Source: an uncultured Lachnospiraceae bacterium
GTDB lineage: Bacteria; Bacillota_A; Clostridia; Lachnospirales; Lachnospiraceae
Assembly: GCA_910585355.1 (NCBI GenBank)
Contig: CAJUDN010000014.1
Location: 1-51,466 of the forward strand
Direction: 5' to 3'
Length of the DNA: 51,466 nucleotides
The notes below the pieces were generated by a model, which saw nothing but the letters and a program-made list of their open reading frames with translations, was not told the DNA's origin and ran no database searches. The position numbers were made by a program, and so were the translations under genes. Shown here one piece after another: positions 31,767-40,391 of this stretch (within the stretch, counting starts at the first letter, position 1; each line of letters begins with the position of its first letter).

Positions 31767-32309
31767 ATGATTATTATGGTAGGAAACCATATCTGCAAAG
31801 ACTGCGTGGCTGCAATGGAAGTGATTAACAGAGAGCGTCTTCCCATTGAATTTCATGATATGGAAAAGGCTCTGGATTATGTGAAGGAATTTTTGAGCAT
31901 TCGCGAGGGAAATCCGGATCTGTTTGAGGAGTGCAGAAGGGAAAACCAGATTGGAATTCCTGTGTTTGTTCTGGAGGACGGCAGGGTGACGAAGAACTGT
32001 GAGGAAGCTTTTGAGGCGGCCAGAAAGAAAAAGAAACCGGCTGTGACCATGATAGGAACCTATCTCTGCAAAGCCTGCCGCGCCAAGTTAGAAATTATCC
32101 GGGAAGAGGGACTTTCGGTGGAATTCCATGATATCGTTGAGAACCTGAACGATATGCGGGCATATCTGAAAATCCGGGAAGAAAATCCGCAGATTTATGA
32201 CAAGATCCGTGAGGAAGGCCGGGTTGGAGTTCCGGTATTTGTCCTTCCGGACGGAACCGTCACTGCAGATTCCGCTAAGGCTCTGAACGCAGCAAGAAAC
32301 CTTAAATAA
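31767..32309 (+). CDS. Tandem glutaredoxin-like protein with two CxxC sites
   Basis: A 180-residue protein made of two similar halves of about 90 residues. Each half has a β-strand then CxxC (CKDC at residues 10-13 and CKAC near 105-108), a segment EFHDM/EFHDI, a helix ending IREGNP/IREENP, and a cis-proline motif IGIPVFVLEDG / VGVPVFVLPDG. This is the thioredoxin fold of a glutaredoxin, duplicated in one chain. It should be a cytoplasmic disulfide reductase or thiol carrier. Its operon place next to an iron-sulfur aldo/keto reductase suggests a redox link. Confidence 0.8.
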   Translation: MIIMVGNHICKDCVAAMEVINRERLPIEFHDMEKALDYVKEFLSIREGNPDLFEECRRENQIGIPVFVLEDGRVTKNCEEAFEAARKKKKPAVTMIGTYLCKACRAKLEIIREEGLSVEFHDIVENLNDMRAYLKIREENPQIYDKIREEGRVGVPVFVLPDGTVTADSAKALNAARNLK

Positions 32310-32355
32310 AAATGTAATTATTCCGTATTTTACAGTTACGGGTAAAAATCCCTTT

Positions 32356-32460
32356 AGGGGCTGCCGAAAAACAGCAGATTCCTACAATATATAGTTTCAA
32401 TATTTTTATATATTGGAAATATATTGTAGAATTCCTGATTTTTTCGGCAGTCCCTTTTTT
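32356..32460. terminator. Large hairpin (about 100 nt) ending the redox operon
   Basis: CTGCCGAAAAA (32361-32371) pairs with TTTTTCGGCAG (32440-32450), and TACAATATAT (32383-32392) with ATATATTGTA (32419-32428); further pairing continues to the apex. It is followed by TTTTTT, so it can end transcription. Its size and terminal inverted repeats (AGGGGCTGCCG / CGGCAGTCCCT) are also those of a tiny transposon-like element. No direct repeats flank it. Confidence 0.65.
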
Positions 32461-32670
32461 ACTATGAAAGTCCCAGACGGCAGCCATGGGACGGTCATGC
32501 TTGCATGAACCGACACATGGATATCGGATGGGCAAGCCAGTATGAGTAAGTAGGCCGACAGGCCGGATTGCGAATACCGGCGGCGATTGCGGGAGGGCAA
32601 AGCCCGGAGCAATCGACTTTCATAGGGTGGCTGGTGCAACGTCAAAGATTGCATGAGGGTTCATAGGAAA
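32458..32670. repeat. Structured repeat with TTT(A/C)CTATGA ends, copy 2
   Basis: Starts TTTACTATGAAAGTC and ends GGTTCATAGGAAA, the same ends as the element at 24724-24830. An 11-bp inverted repeat (CTATGAAAGTC at 32462-32472, GACTTTCATAG at 32615-32625) encloses several hairpins, for example GATTGC/GCAATC (32585-32590/32609-32614) with GGGC/GCCC inside. No protein-coding sense is evident. Candidate non-coding RNA or non-autonomous element. With the large hairpin before it, it fills most of the 32310-32898 gap. Confidence 0.5.
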
Positions 32671-32727
32671 GACCTTGTTAAGATTACTTTCATATTTCTT
32701 AAATCTGTATAAATTTCCCCATGGATA

Positions 32728-32756
32728 TTGACAGAGTGACAGTGTGTCACTATAAT
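32728..32756 (+). promoter_or_regulatory. Consensus promoter of the TetR-RND operon with operator
   Basis: Perfect TTGACA (32728-32733), 17-bp spacer, perfect TATAAT (32751-32756). The spacer contains AGTGACA-GTG-TGTCACT (32735-32751), a perfect 7-bp dyad with a 3-bp centre. A bound dimer would cover both boxes and block RNA polymerase, as for self-regulating TetR repressors. The leader to 32898 contains a GGCGGCAT/ATGCCGC hairpin. Confidence 0.85.
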
Positions 32757-32898
32757 AACGATAAATTATTACCTTTACATGCACCCGGCCGCGGGCGCGT
32801 CGCTAAACATGAAAACCCGGCGGTCGAAGGCGGCATCCCTGAAGTCATGCCGCTTTGCGGGTCTTTCATAAATAGTTAAGAAGAAAAGAGGAGGCAGA

Positions 32899-33564
32899 AT
32901 GCCAACAGAACGGTTTAGACGATTACCAAAGGAAAAAGTGGAAGCAATACGTATGGCGGCTGTGCGAGAATTTATGCGTGTGTCTCCCGATGAAGCATCC
33001 ATAAACCGGATCGCCCGGGACGCGGAAATATCCCGCGGCAGCTTTTATACATATTTTGCAGATAAAATGGAGCTGTTAAAATGGATTATCGGCGACAAAA
33101 TCCGTGAATGTCAGCTATCGTATCTGATGCATATGGAGGAAGTAAACGGGGATATCTGGGATACATTGGAATGGGAGTTCCGATACAGCCTGGAGCGTAT
33201 CTTTAACGACGGTTTCGTGGATATTATGGGAAATTTGGTGGAGTGCAGCGCTTTTCACAAATTTTTAAAGCAAGGGATGAACGAGGAAAACGCGGCCAAT
33301 AAGGATATAATGAACTACTTTGAAAAACTGTATCAGAGTTTGGATAAGGGGCGTTTCCCCATAGAACGACAGATGTTTTATGATCTGATGGAGACCCACT
33401 CGATGATTTTTATGATGGCGTTGAGGAGGTTTCATGTTGACAAGATGCCGTTGGAACAGGTGGAAGAATATTATATACGTCACATAAGGATGCTGCGCTA
33501 CGGAGTTTGTCCGGCAGCAGAACATGGAAACAAGGAGAGGCAGAAGGAGAAGAAAGAAGTATGA
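32899..33564 (+). CDS. TetR/AcrR-family repressor
   Basis: A 221-residue regulator. The N-terminal helix-turn-helix, around residues 10-55, reads AVREFMRVSPDEASINRIARDAEISRGSFYTYFADKMEL, a normal TetR fold. The C-terminal ligand/dimer domain is divergent, as usual. It is the first gene of the efflux operon and overlaps the next by 4 nt (ATGA). It is expected to bind the dyad in its own promoter and release when a toxic compound enters. Confidence 0.92.
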   Translation: MPTERFRRLPKEKVEAIRMAAVREFMRVSPDEASINRIARDAEISRGSFYTYFADKMELLKWIIGDKIRECQLSYLMHMEEVNGDIWDTLEWEFRYSLERIFNDGFVDIMGNLVECSAFHKFLKQGMNEENAANKDIMNYFEKLYQSLDKGRFPIERQMFYDLMETHSMIFMMALRRFHVDKMPLEQVEEYYIRHIRMLRYGVCPAAEHGNKERQKEKKEV

Positions 33565-34673
33565 ATAAATTTGGAAAATTCGCAGTTGGAATGATCGCCG
33601 CAGGCGCGCTTGGCACTGTGGTATTCATGAGAATCAATAAGAAAGAAGAGCCTATGGAGGCTGTGCCGAACCCGACGGTTCAGGTGGAGAATCCCCGCAT
33701 GGATACCATTGTCCTTACCACGGATTTAACAGGCACTGTGGAGCCTTCGGATGTGGTTTATGTGATCTCTCAGGGAGCCGGAGAGGTTCTGGAGGTCTTC
33801 GTAAAGCAGGGGGATACCGTTGAAAAGGACCAGAAATTGTTCCGGATTGACAATAAGCAGCTGGAAGCTGCTAAAATTCAGATGAATACGGCGAAGGTAT
33901 CCCTGGATGACGCCCAGACAAACCTAAACCGGATGAAAGTCCTTTATGAGAGCGGGGACATTTCCGCCCAGTCCTATGAGCAGGTGGTAAATGGTGTTTC
34001 CATGGCAAGGCTCCAGTATGATGCCGCCAAATTAAGTTATGATATACAGGCGGAGAACAGCGTGGTAACAGCGCCCATAAGCGGTCTTCTGGAGAGCTTC
34101 GATGTGGAGGTTCATGATATGATGGGAAGTGGCAGCATGGCGGCCATTATTTCCGGGGGAGGCAGCAAGTCCATCTCCTTTGCCGTCAGCGAACGGGTGA
34201 TGAAGGGGCTTCACGTCGGGGATCCGCTGACTGTGGAGAAGAACGGAACGAAGTATACGGGAATCATTACCGAGATTGGGTCCATGGTGGATCAGCAGAG
34301 CGGTCTCTTTAAAGTAAAAGCGTCCCTGGACGAGGCAGATGCCCTGGCGAACGGAACCATGGTAAAGCTTTATGTGGAATCCCAGAAGGCGGAAGATGTC
34401 ATGACGGTTCCCACCGATTGTGTGTCATACAGCAATGGAGACGCTTATGTGTTCACATATGACGCCGAGGCGGGCGTTGCCCATAAAATACGGATTGAAA
34501 ACGGCTTAATCAGCTCAGAGGTTATGGAGGTAAAAGCTGGTTTGAGCTATGATGACCAGGTGATCACAACATGGTCCAATGAGCTTTATGAGGGTGCGCC
34601 GGTGAATCTGGCGGGAGCAGAAGCAGACAGCGAAGTTCATGCACCAGCGGAAGAAACCACTGCGAACCAGTAA
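33561..34673 (+). CDS. RND efflux periplasmic-adaptor-type (HlyD-like) protein
   Basis: A 370-residue membrane fusion protein. Residues ~5-22 form an N-terminal membrane anchor without a lipobox. A lipoyl half-motif (GAGEVLEVFVKQGDTVEKDQKLFRID) precedes a short α-hairpin (around residues 95-140), and the second lipoyl half AENSVVTAPISGLLE follows, then a β-barrel domain. In Gram-negatives such adaptors bridge the pump and TolC; here the operon also contains TolC-like proteins. The start at 33561 overlaps the TetR stop; a longer reading from 33507 lies inside the TetR gene. Confidence 0.9.
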   Translation: MNKFGKFAVGMIAAGALGTVVFMRINKKEEPMEAVPNPTVQVENPRMDTIVLTTDLTGTVEPSDVVYVISQGAGEVLEVFVKQGDTVEKDQKLFRIDNKQLEAAKIQMNTAKVSLDDAQTNLNRMKVLYESGDISAQSYEQVVNGVSMARLQYDAAKLSYDIQAENSVVTAPISGLLESFDVEVHDMMGSGSMAAIISGGGSKSISFAVSERVMKGLHVGDPLTVEKNGTKYTGIITEIGSMVDQQSGLFKVKASLDEADALANGTMVKLYVESQKAEDVMTVPTDCVSYSNGDAYVFTYDAEAGVAHKIRIENGLISSEVMEVKAGLSYDDQVITTWSNELYEGAPVNLAGAEADSEVHAPAEETTANQ

Positions 34674-34685
34674 GGAGGCACATTC

Positions 34686-37600
34686 ATGGGTTTGACAAAA
34701 AAGGTCCTGAAAAGGCCGGTTACAACGATTTTAGTTGTGCTGTGCCTGATTGTTTTTGGCTTATCTTCGGTCTTTTCCTCAAGGCTTGAGCTGACGCCGG
34801 AGATGGAAATGCCGATGCTTGTTGTAAATGCAATTTATCCGGGAGCCAGCCCCGATGACGTGGAAGAACTGGTGACGAAACTTATCGAAGATGAAGTAGG
34901 GACTCTGTCCGGCGTAGACAGCGTGACCAGTATGTCCGCGGAAAACTATGCGATTGTCCTCATGCAGTATGATTATGGCCAGGATATGGATAAGGCCTAT
35001 GACGATCTGAAGAAAAAGCTGGATGGCCTTGCCAACGACTTTCCGGCGGATGTACAGACGCCCACCATTATTGAGATGGATATTAACGACACCCCGTCCA
35101 TGGTGCTGGCAGTCAATAACGATCATGCTGATAATCTGTATGATTATGTGAATGATTCTGTGGTTCCGGAGCTGGAAAAGCTGACTTCAGTGGCAAGCGT
35201 GGATGTGAGCGGAGGCCGGGAGGCGTACATTAAGGTGGAGCTGATTCCGGAAAAATTATCCCAGTACCACCTGAACATGAATTCTATCGCAGGCGTTGTG
35301 GGCTCCGCGGACTTTTCCATGCCGGTCGGAAGCACCATTGTGGGTGGAAAAGAACTTTCTGTCACATCCGGCGTGGATTTTGATACCGTAGAGCTTTTAA
35401 AGAAAATTCCCATTACCCTGGGGAACGGCAATATCATCTATCTGGAGGATGTGGCCAATGTATATAATACCCTGGAAAAGAGAGACAGCATCGGGCGGTA
35501 TAACGGAAAGGATACCATGGCTCTCTCAGTCAAGAAAAACCAGGATAGCAGTGATATGGAGGTCAGCAGAGATGTCACAAAGGTGCTGGATGGCTTAAAA
35601 ACCAGGGATGCGAATCTGGAAGTGGTTGTGGTAAACGATTACAGCGACACCATCTCCAGCTCCTTAAGGAGCGTGTTCCAGACCATGATTATGGCAGTGA
35701 TTGTGGCCATGTTTATTATCTGGCTGTTTTTTGGAGACATTAAAGCATCCCTGATTGTGGGAACATCCATTCCCGTTTCCATTCTGGCGGCGCTGATTCT
35801 GATGAGAGCCATGGGCTTTTCTCTGAACGTAGTTACCATGTCAAGTCTGGTTCTGGGCGTTGGTATGATGGTGGATAACTCCATCGTGGTGCTGGAAAGC
35901 TGTTTCAGAAAAGGAGAGGGCGGCGGATTTGTAGAAGCGAGAAACGCGGCCGTGGAGGGAACCGGAACGGTTCTGGAATCCATTATAGGCGGTACGGCGA
36001 CCACCTGCGTGGTTTTCCTTCCGCTTGCGATGATTGAGGGTATGAGCGGACAGATGTTTAAACCTCTGGGCTTTACGATTGTTTTCTGTATGGTGGCATC
36101 CCTGATTTCAGCCATGACGCTGGTTCCGCTGTGCTATGTATATTACCGCCCCATTGAAAAAACGGAGAATCCCGCGTCAAGGCTTCTTGCGGCCATACAG
36201 AATGGCTACCGGGGACTGATCAGAAAGCTCTTAAAAAGAAAAATTCTTGTTATGCTTACATCCGTTGTGCTGCTGGCGCTGTCTTTTATGATGGCCGCTG
36301 AACTCAAGATGGAGCTTATGGTGGCCGATGATCCCGGCATCATTGCCATAAGCATTGAGACCCAGCCAGGCCTTACTGCTGATAAGGTGGATGAGATTCT
36401 TACGAAGGTGGAGAGTTTTGTGACACAGGATGAAGACCTGGAATCCTATATGCTTTCCTATGGAAGCAGCGGACTTTCCATGAGCATGGGAAGCGGAGCG
36501 ACCCTGACGGCTTATCTTAAGGACGATAAGTCCAGAGAAACAGACGAGGTGTTAAAAGCGTGGAAGCGGGAGCTCCAGGGATGGCCGGACTGTGCCATTT
36601 CCCTGGAAAAGCAGAGCTCTCTGGGAGCGACCATGTCTATGGGAGCCGAAGATGAAGCCAGCTATGTTCTGGTCAGCACGCAGTATGAGGAACTGAAGGC
36701 GGCGTCCGACGCTGTTGTGGAGGAGCTCCAGGCACGGCCGGAGATTACCCGCGTACACTCTTCCCTTGAAAATGATGCGCCGCTGGTGAAGATCTCTGTG
36801 GATCCGGTAAAGGCATCGGCGGAGGGACTTTCCCCGGTTCAGGTAGCATCCCAGGTGTACGCCATGTTAAGCGGCGTAGAGGCCACTACTTTAAACGTCG
36901 ACGGGAATGATGTGAGCGTCATGGTGGAATTTGCCGATGATGCCTATGATACTATTGATAAAATGCAGGGAATCATCCTTCCCACAGCCACAGGAAGCTC
37001 TGTTACTCTCATGGATATTGCGGATATCGGCTTCAAGGACAGCCCCCAGAGTATTCTAAAGAGCGACAAGCAATACCAGGTCACCATAAGCGGGCAGCTT
37101 ACGGACATGGCGGACAGCACTACAAAGGCTGCGCTCCAAAAGGAGGTTGTGGATACATATCTGAATGCCACGGTATCGCTTCAGGAAAACACGATGGATG
37201 AAATGATGAATGAAGAGTTTTCCAGCCTTGGAACAGCCATTGCAACAGCCGTATTCCTGGTGTTTGTGGTAATGGCGGCCCAGTTTGAGTCGCCGAAATT
37301 CTCCCTGATGGTTATGACTACGATTCCGTTCTCCCTGATTGGCTCTTTCGGACTTCTCTGGCTGGCAGACAGCCCCATCAGCATGGTAAGCCTTCTGGGC
37401 TTTTTGATGCTGGTGGGAACCGTTGTAAATAATGGTATTCTTTATGTGGATACGGCCAACCAGTACCGGAATGAGATGGATATTGATACGGCCCTCATCG
37501 AGGCAGGGGCTACCAGGCTTCGCCCGATGCTTATGACCACGCTGACCACAGTCGTTGCCATGATTCCTATGGCCTGCGCGTATGGAGATTCCGGCGAGAT

Positions 37601-37727
37601 GATGCAGGGCCTGGCGCTGGTTGACGTGGGAGGTCTCATTGCATCCACAGTCCTTGCTCTTCTCATGCTGCCGATCTATTATAAGGTGATGAATGGCAGG
37701 AAAAAGGCGGAGTTGGATTATGATTGA
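34686..37727 (+). CDS. RND-family multidrug efflux pump
   Basis: A 1013-residue transporter of the AcrB-like HAE family: first helix after RPVTTILVVLCLIVFGLSSV, two large external domains, and twelve helices. Pore-proximal family motifs include YPGASPDDVEELVTKLIEDEV. In helix 4 the proton-relay region reads GVGMMVDNSIVVLES, so one of AcrB's two Asp is Asn; in helix 10 VVNNGILYVDTANQYR lacks the Lys. These differences also occur in other Gram-positive RND pumps. It is co-transcribed with its adaptor and two TolC-like proteins. Confidence 0.93.
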   Translation: MGLTKKVLKRPVTTILVVLCLIVFGLSSVFSSRLELTPEMEMPMLVVNAIYPGASPDDVEELVTKLIEDEVGTLSGVDSVTSMSAENYAIVLMQYDYGQDMDKAYDDLKKKLDGLANDFPADVQTPTIIEMDINDTPSMVLAVNNDHADNLYDYVNDSVVPELEKLTSVASVDVSGGREAYIKVELIPEKLSQYHLNMNSIAGVVGSADFSMPVGSTIVGGKELSVTSGVDFDTVELLKKIPITLGNGNIIYLEDVANVYNTLEKRDSIGRYNGKDTMALSVKKNQDSSDMEVSRDVTKVLDGLKTRDANLEVVVVNDYSDTISSSLRSVFQTMIMAVIVAMFIIWLFFGDIKASLIVGTSIPVSILAALILMRAMGFSLNVVTMSSLVLGVGMMVDNSIVVLESCFRKGEGGGFVEARNAAVEGTGTVLESIIGGTATTCVVFLPLAMIEGMSGQMFKPLGFTIVFCMVASLISAMTLVPLCYVYYRPIEKTENPASRLLAAIQNGYRGLIRKLLKRKILVMLTSVVLLALSFMMAAELKMELMVADDPGIIAISIETQPGLTADKVDEILTKVESFVTQDEDLESYMLSYGSSGLSMSMGSGATLTAYLKDDKSRETDEVLKAWKRELQGWPDCAISLEKQSSLGATMSMGAEDEASYVLVSTQYEELKAASDAVVEELQARPEITRVHSSLENDAPLVKISVDPVKASAEGLSPVQVASQVYAMLSGVEATTLNVDGNDVSVMVEFADDAYDTIDKMQGIILPTATGSSVTLMDIADIGFKDSPQSILKSDKQYQVTISGQLTDMADSTTKAALQKEVVDTYLNATVSLQENTMDEMMNEEFSSLGTAIATAVFLVFVVMAAQFESPKFSLMVMTTIPFSLIGSFGLLWLADSPISMVSLLGFLMLVGTVVNNGILYVDTANQYRNEMDIDTALIEAGATRLRPMLMTTLTTVVAMIPMACAYGDSGEMMQGLALVDVGGLIASTVLALLMLPIYYKVMNGRKKAELDYD

Positions 37728-37799
37728 AAGAAATCGTAAGAGAATTGTTATTGTCTTTAAAAGCTGAAAATAGTATCCTTATAAATGGAGGAAAAGCCA

Positions 37800-39041
37800 A
37801 TGAGACAGTATAAGAAATGGAAAAGAACAGGAATCCTGTTTTTGTCGGCAGCTATGGTGGCAGGAAATGTCCCGGGGCTTTCCGAAGGCGGGCTTCTTAC
37901 GGCGCAGGCGGCCCGGGCGGCCTCGCCTGTGACGGAATATGATGTGGAAACGCTTGATAAGTTCAGGGATAATGTACTGGAATACTGGGAAATCCCCGGA
38001 CTGGTCGAGCAGTACAACACCACGTTCCGGAATCAGCTGGAACAGTACTATTACAACCCGGGAAGTTCCACCGGACTTACCAGGCAGCAGCTTTTGGATT
38101 TGGCGGATGAACTACGGAATGAGGCAAAGATTCTGGAAGATTCCGCTGAAGAGGACAAAAGTGAGTTAACCAGGTGGCAGTATGAGGATTACCGAAGCAA
38201 TATCCGGGTGCTAAAGGCGAGGGCCAAGGATCTGGAGGATGCCGCAGAAGGAAAATCCGCAGCCGGTTCCTCTGCAATCCGCGCTCTGCGTATCACCAGA
38301 GACAAAAAAACCAAGGAGGCCAGAGCCCTGATGCGGGATTATGAGACTCTGGCGGCCCAGAGCGAGATTGCCGATAAGAATCTGGAGATTGCGGAGCTCT
38401 CCTATGAAACGGCGAAACGGCAGATGGAGCTGGGACTTTATTCGGCAGAAGACGTGCTGAGCGCAGAGGAGGCGTTAAACGCCGCCAGGGCGAAGGCGGC
38501 TTCAGCAAAAACCGCTTATGTGAGCGGGAAACAGGAACTAATTAAGATGTTAGGCTGGAGCTATGACGGAAATCCGGAGATTCGAAAGATTCCGGAGCCT
38601 GATCTGGAGGCTATTTCTGGGTATGATCCCTCAAGAGATGAGGTGAAAGCCATAGAGAACAACATCACACTGTTTGAGACCAGAATGAGCAGCTCCAAAA
38701 GTCAGGGCGGCGCCAATAAAAAGGCGAGAAATATTCAGGAGCAGGAGAATTCTGTCCGAAGCAGCCTGGACCTTTTATACCGGGATGTGATGCAGAAGAA
38801 GGCGGCTTATGAGGCGGCGGCGCTTCAGTATACGGCGGCTCAGGCGGATAAGGCGGCGGCGGACAGAAGACACGGTTTAGGGATGGTAAGCAGTCAGCAG
38901 TATCTGACGGCGGAGAATACCTGGCTTTCGGAGAAAGCAGCCTATGAGGCGGCGGGACTTTCTTTGACGGCGGCCATGGAAGAATATGAGTGGGCTGTGA
39001 AGGGACTTTTAGAGCTTTCCGCCGATTCGTCAGGGTCATAA
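37800..39041 (+). CDS. TolC-like (outer-membrane-factor family) protein 1
   Basis: A 413-residue protein with an N-terminal signal peptide (about residues 1-39, ending near AQAARA) and long amphipathic helices in two repeats, as in the TolC/OEP family: ELSYETAKRQMELGLYSAEDVLSAEEALNAARAKAASAKTAY, and later RRHGLGMVSSQQYLTAE. The ATG at 37800 has GGAGG at 37787-37791. In a cell with one membrane there is no outer membrane to span, so it may form a wall- or surface-located tunnel or act as a coiled-coil adaptor. Its closest relative appears to be the gene that follows. Confidence 0.85.
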   Translation: MRQYKKWKRTGILFLSAAMVAGNVPGLSEGGLLTAQAARAASPVTEYDVETLDKFRDNVLEYWEIPGLVEQYNTTFRNQLEQYYYNPGSSTGLTRQQLLDLADELRNEAKILEDSAEEDKSELTRWQYEDYRSNIRVLKARAKDLEDAAEGKSAAGSSAIRALRITRDKKTKEARALMRDYETLAAQSEIADKNLEIAELSYETAKRQMELGLYSAEDVLSAEEALNAARAKAASAKTAYVSGKQELIKMLGWSYDGNPEIRKIPEPDLEAISGYDPSRDEVKAIENNITLFETRMSSSKSQGGANKKARNIQEQENSVRSSLDLLYRDVMQKKAAYEAAALQYTAAQADKAAADRRHGLGMVSSQQYLTAENTWLSEKAAYEAAGLSLTAAMEEYEWAVKGLLELSADSSGS

Positions 39042-39058
39042 GGACAGGAGGAAAATCA

Positions 39059-40291
39059 ATGAAAAAATTAATGAAGCGGGTGGTCCCGACGGCTCTGGCA
39101 CTTTCTCTGACAGCGGCTCCTGTCATGGCCTATGCCGACGATTTTATTCCGGGGCCGGGGCAGAGGTATGACGATGCCACCCTGGAAACTCTTAAGGATA
39201 ATGTGCTTGAATACGATGAGATCGAGATGCTTGTTGACGAGTACAACGCCACTCTGAAAAATCTCAGGGAGACCTACTCAGATACGCGGAACGACTATAA
39301 AGATGTTGTAAAACTGAAAAGTCAGATCCATTCCTCGGCGGGGGCCATATCTGAGGCGGCCGGTGAAATGAGCAGTATGGCTTCCATGTTCAAGGATTCT
39401 CTGGGTTATCAGAGCATGCTGACTCCGGGAGCCTATGCGGAAATGCTGTATGCTTCTGAGATGATGAATGTGCAGTCGGAGCAAGTACTTTTACAGGCGG
39501 ATACAGTCACTGTCGTGACGCCGGAAATGTTAAAGCTCAAGATGATCGACGGTACCCGCGCCATGCTGATTTCGGGCGCCCAGAGCGCGGTGATCGGATA
39601 TGAGCAGCTTCTCCTGGGGAAGGAGACTCTTACAGATGCCATTGAGCTTTTAAAGGAAGTTTACAAATCCACAGAAGCTCAGGCATCTTTGGGAATGGCG
39701 ACCAGCACGGCGGTTCTTACTGCAAGACAGAACCTGGAATCAGCCGAGGCAAGTATGATCGAACTGGATGCCAAAGAGGTACAGATTCGTTCCACTCTCT
39801 GCAAGATGTTAGGGTGGGAGTATAATGCCTCTCCGGAAATCCGGAAGGCGCCAGGCGCAGATCTAAGCCGCATTGACAGGATGAACCCCGAAAATGATAG
39901 ACAGACGGCCATTGCCAATAATTTTACTCTGAGGTATAATCAGTTGAACCTTGAAGAGCTCACCGACGGTTCTGTGGACAGGGAAAACATGGAGCGGACC
40001 ATCAGAGAGCAGACGGCGGAAATTTCCGCTTCTTTGGTGAACCTTTATAATGATGTGATTCAGAAGCGCAATGAATACCAGACGTCCATCGCGGCTTTCG
40101 AACTGGAAAAGACCAAGATGGAAGCGGCTGAGAGAAAGCTTTCTGTGGGAAGCATTGGGAGGCTGGAATACCTCCAGCAGGAAAATGCGTATAAAACAAA
40201 AGAGATTGCGGTGAGAACGGCGGAACTTAATCTGTTCCAGGCCATGGAAACCTATGACTGGGCATTGAAAGGAAACTTGAATCTTTCCTGA
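39059..40291 (+). CDS. TolC-like protein 2
   Basis: A 410-residue protein with a clear signal peptide (cleavage near AYA, residues 24-26) and the same arrangement as its neighbour: LKDNVLEYDEIEMLVDEYNATLKN near the start mirrors LDKFRDNVLEYWEIPGLVEQYNTT of the first, and both end YEWAVKG.L or YDWALKGNL. So the two arose by duplication and have diverged. The start at 39059 with AGGAGG at 39046-39051 is chosen. The operon ends at a strong terminator. Confidence 0.85.
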   Translation: MKKLMKRVVPTALALSLTAAPVMAYADDFIPGPGQRYDDATLETLKDNVLEYDEIEMLVDEYNATLKNLRETYSDTRNDYKDVVKLKSQIHSSAGAISEAAGEMSSMASMFKDSLGYQSMLTPGAYAEMLYASEMMNVQSEQVLLQADTVTVVTPEMLKLKMIDGTRAMLISGAQSAVIGYEQLLLGKETLTDAIELLKEVYKSTEAQASLGMATSTAVLTARQNLESAEASMIELDAKEVQIRSTLCKMLGWEYNASPEIRKAPGADLSRIDRMNPENDRQTAIANNFTLRYNQLNLEELTDGSVDRENMERTIREQTAEISASLVNLYNDVIQKRNEYQTSIAAFELEKTKMEAAERKLSVGSIGRLEYLQQENAYKTKEIAVRTAELNLFQAMETYDWALKGNLNLS

Positions 40292-40304
40292 CGTTTTCAA
40301 CAAA

Positions 40305-40342
40305 ACGCCCCCGCGGGCAAAGTAGAAGCTGCGGGGGCGTTT
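40305..40342. terminator. Terminator between the efflux operon and spoIIR
   Basis: ACGCCCCCGC (40305-40314) pairs with GCGGGGGCGT (40331-40340), followed by TT. A preceding CAAAA also gives a short U-run on the other strand, so it may serve spoIIR too. Confidence 0.8.
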
Positions 40343-40391
40343 CAACGTTCCGCCTGGGAGCGCACTGCGGCGGAAAGGAAGATGATGTTTT

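Noticed and set aside
32314..32339. GTAATTATTCCG ... ACAGTTAC before the large hairpin, with TAAAAAT on both sides
   Set aside because: The flanking repeat is not adjacent to the ends by the same offset, and the A/T-rich context makes a chance match likely.
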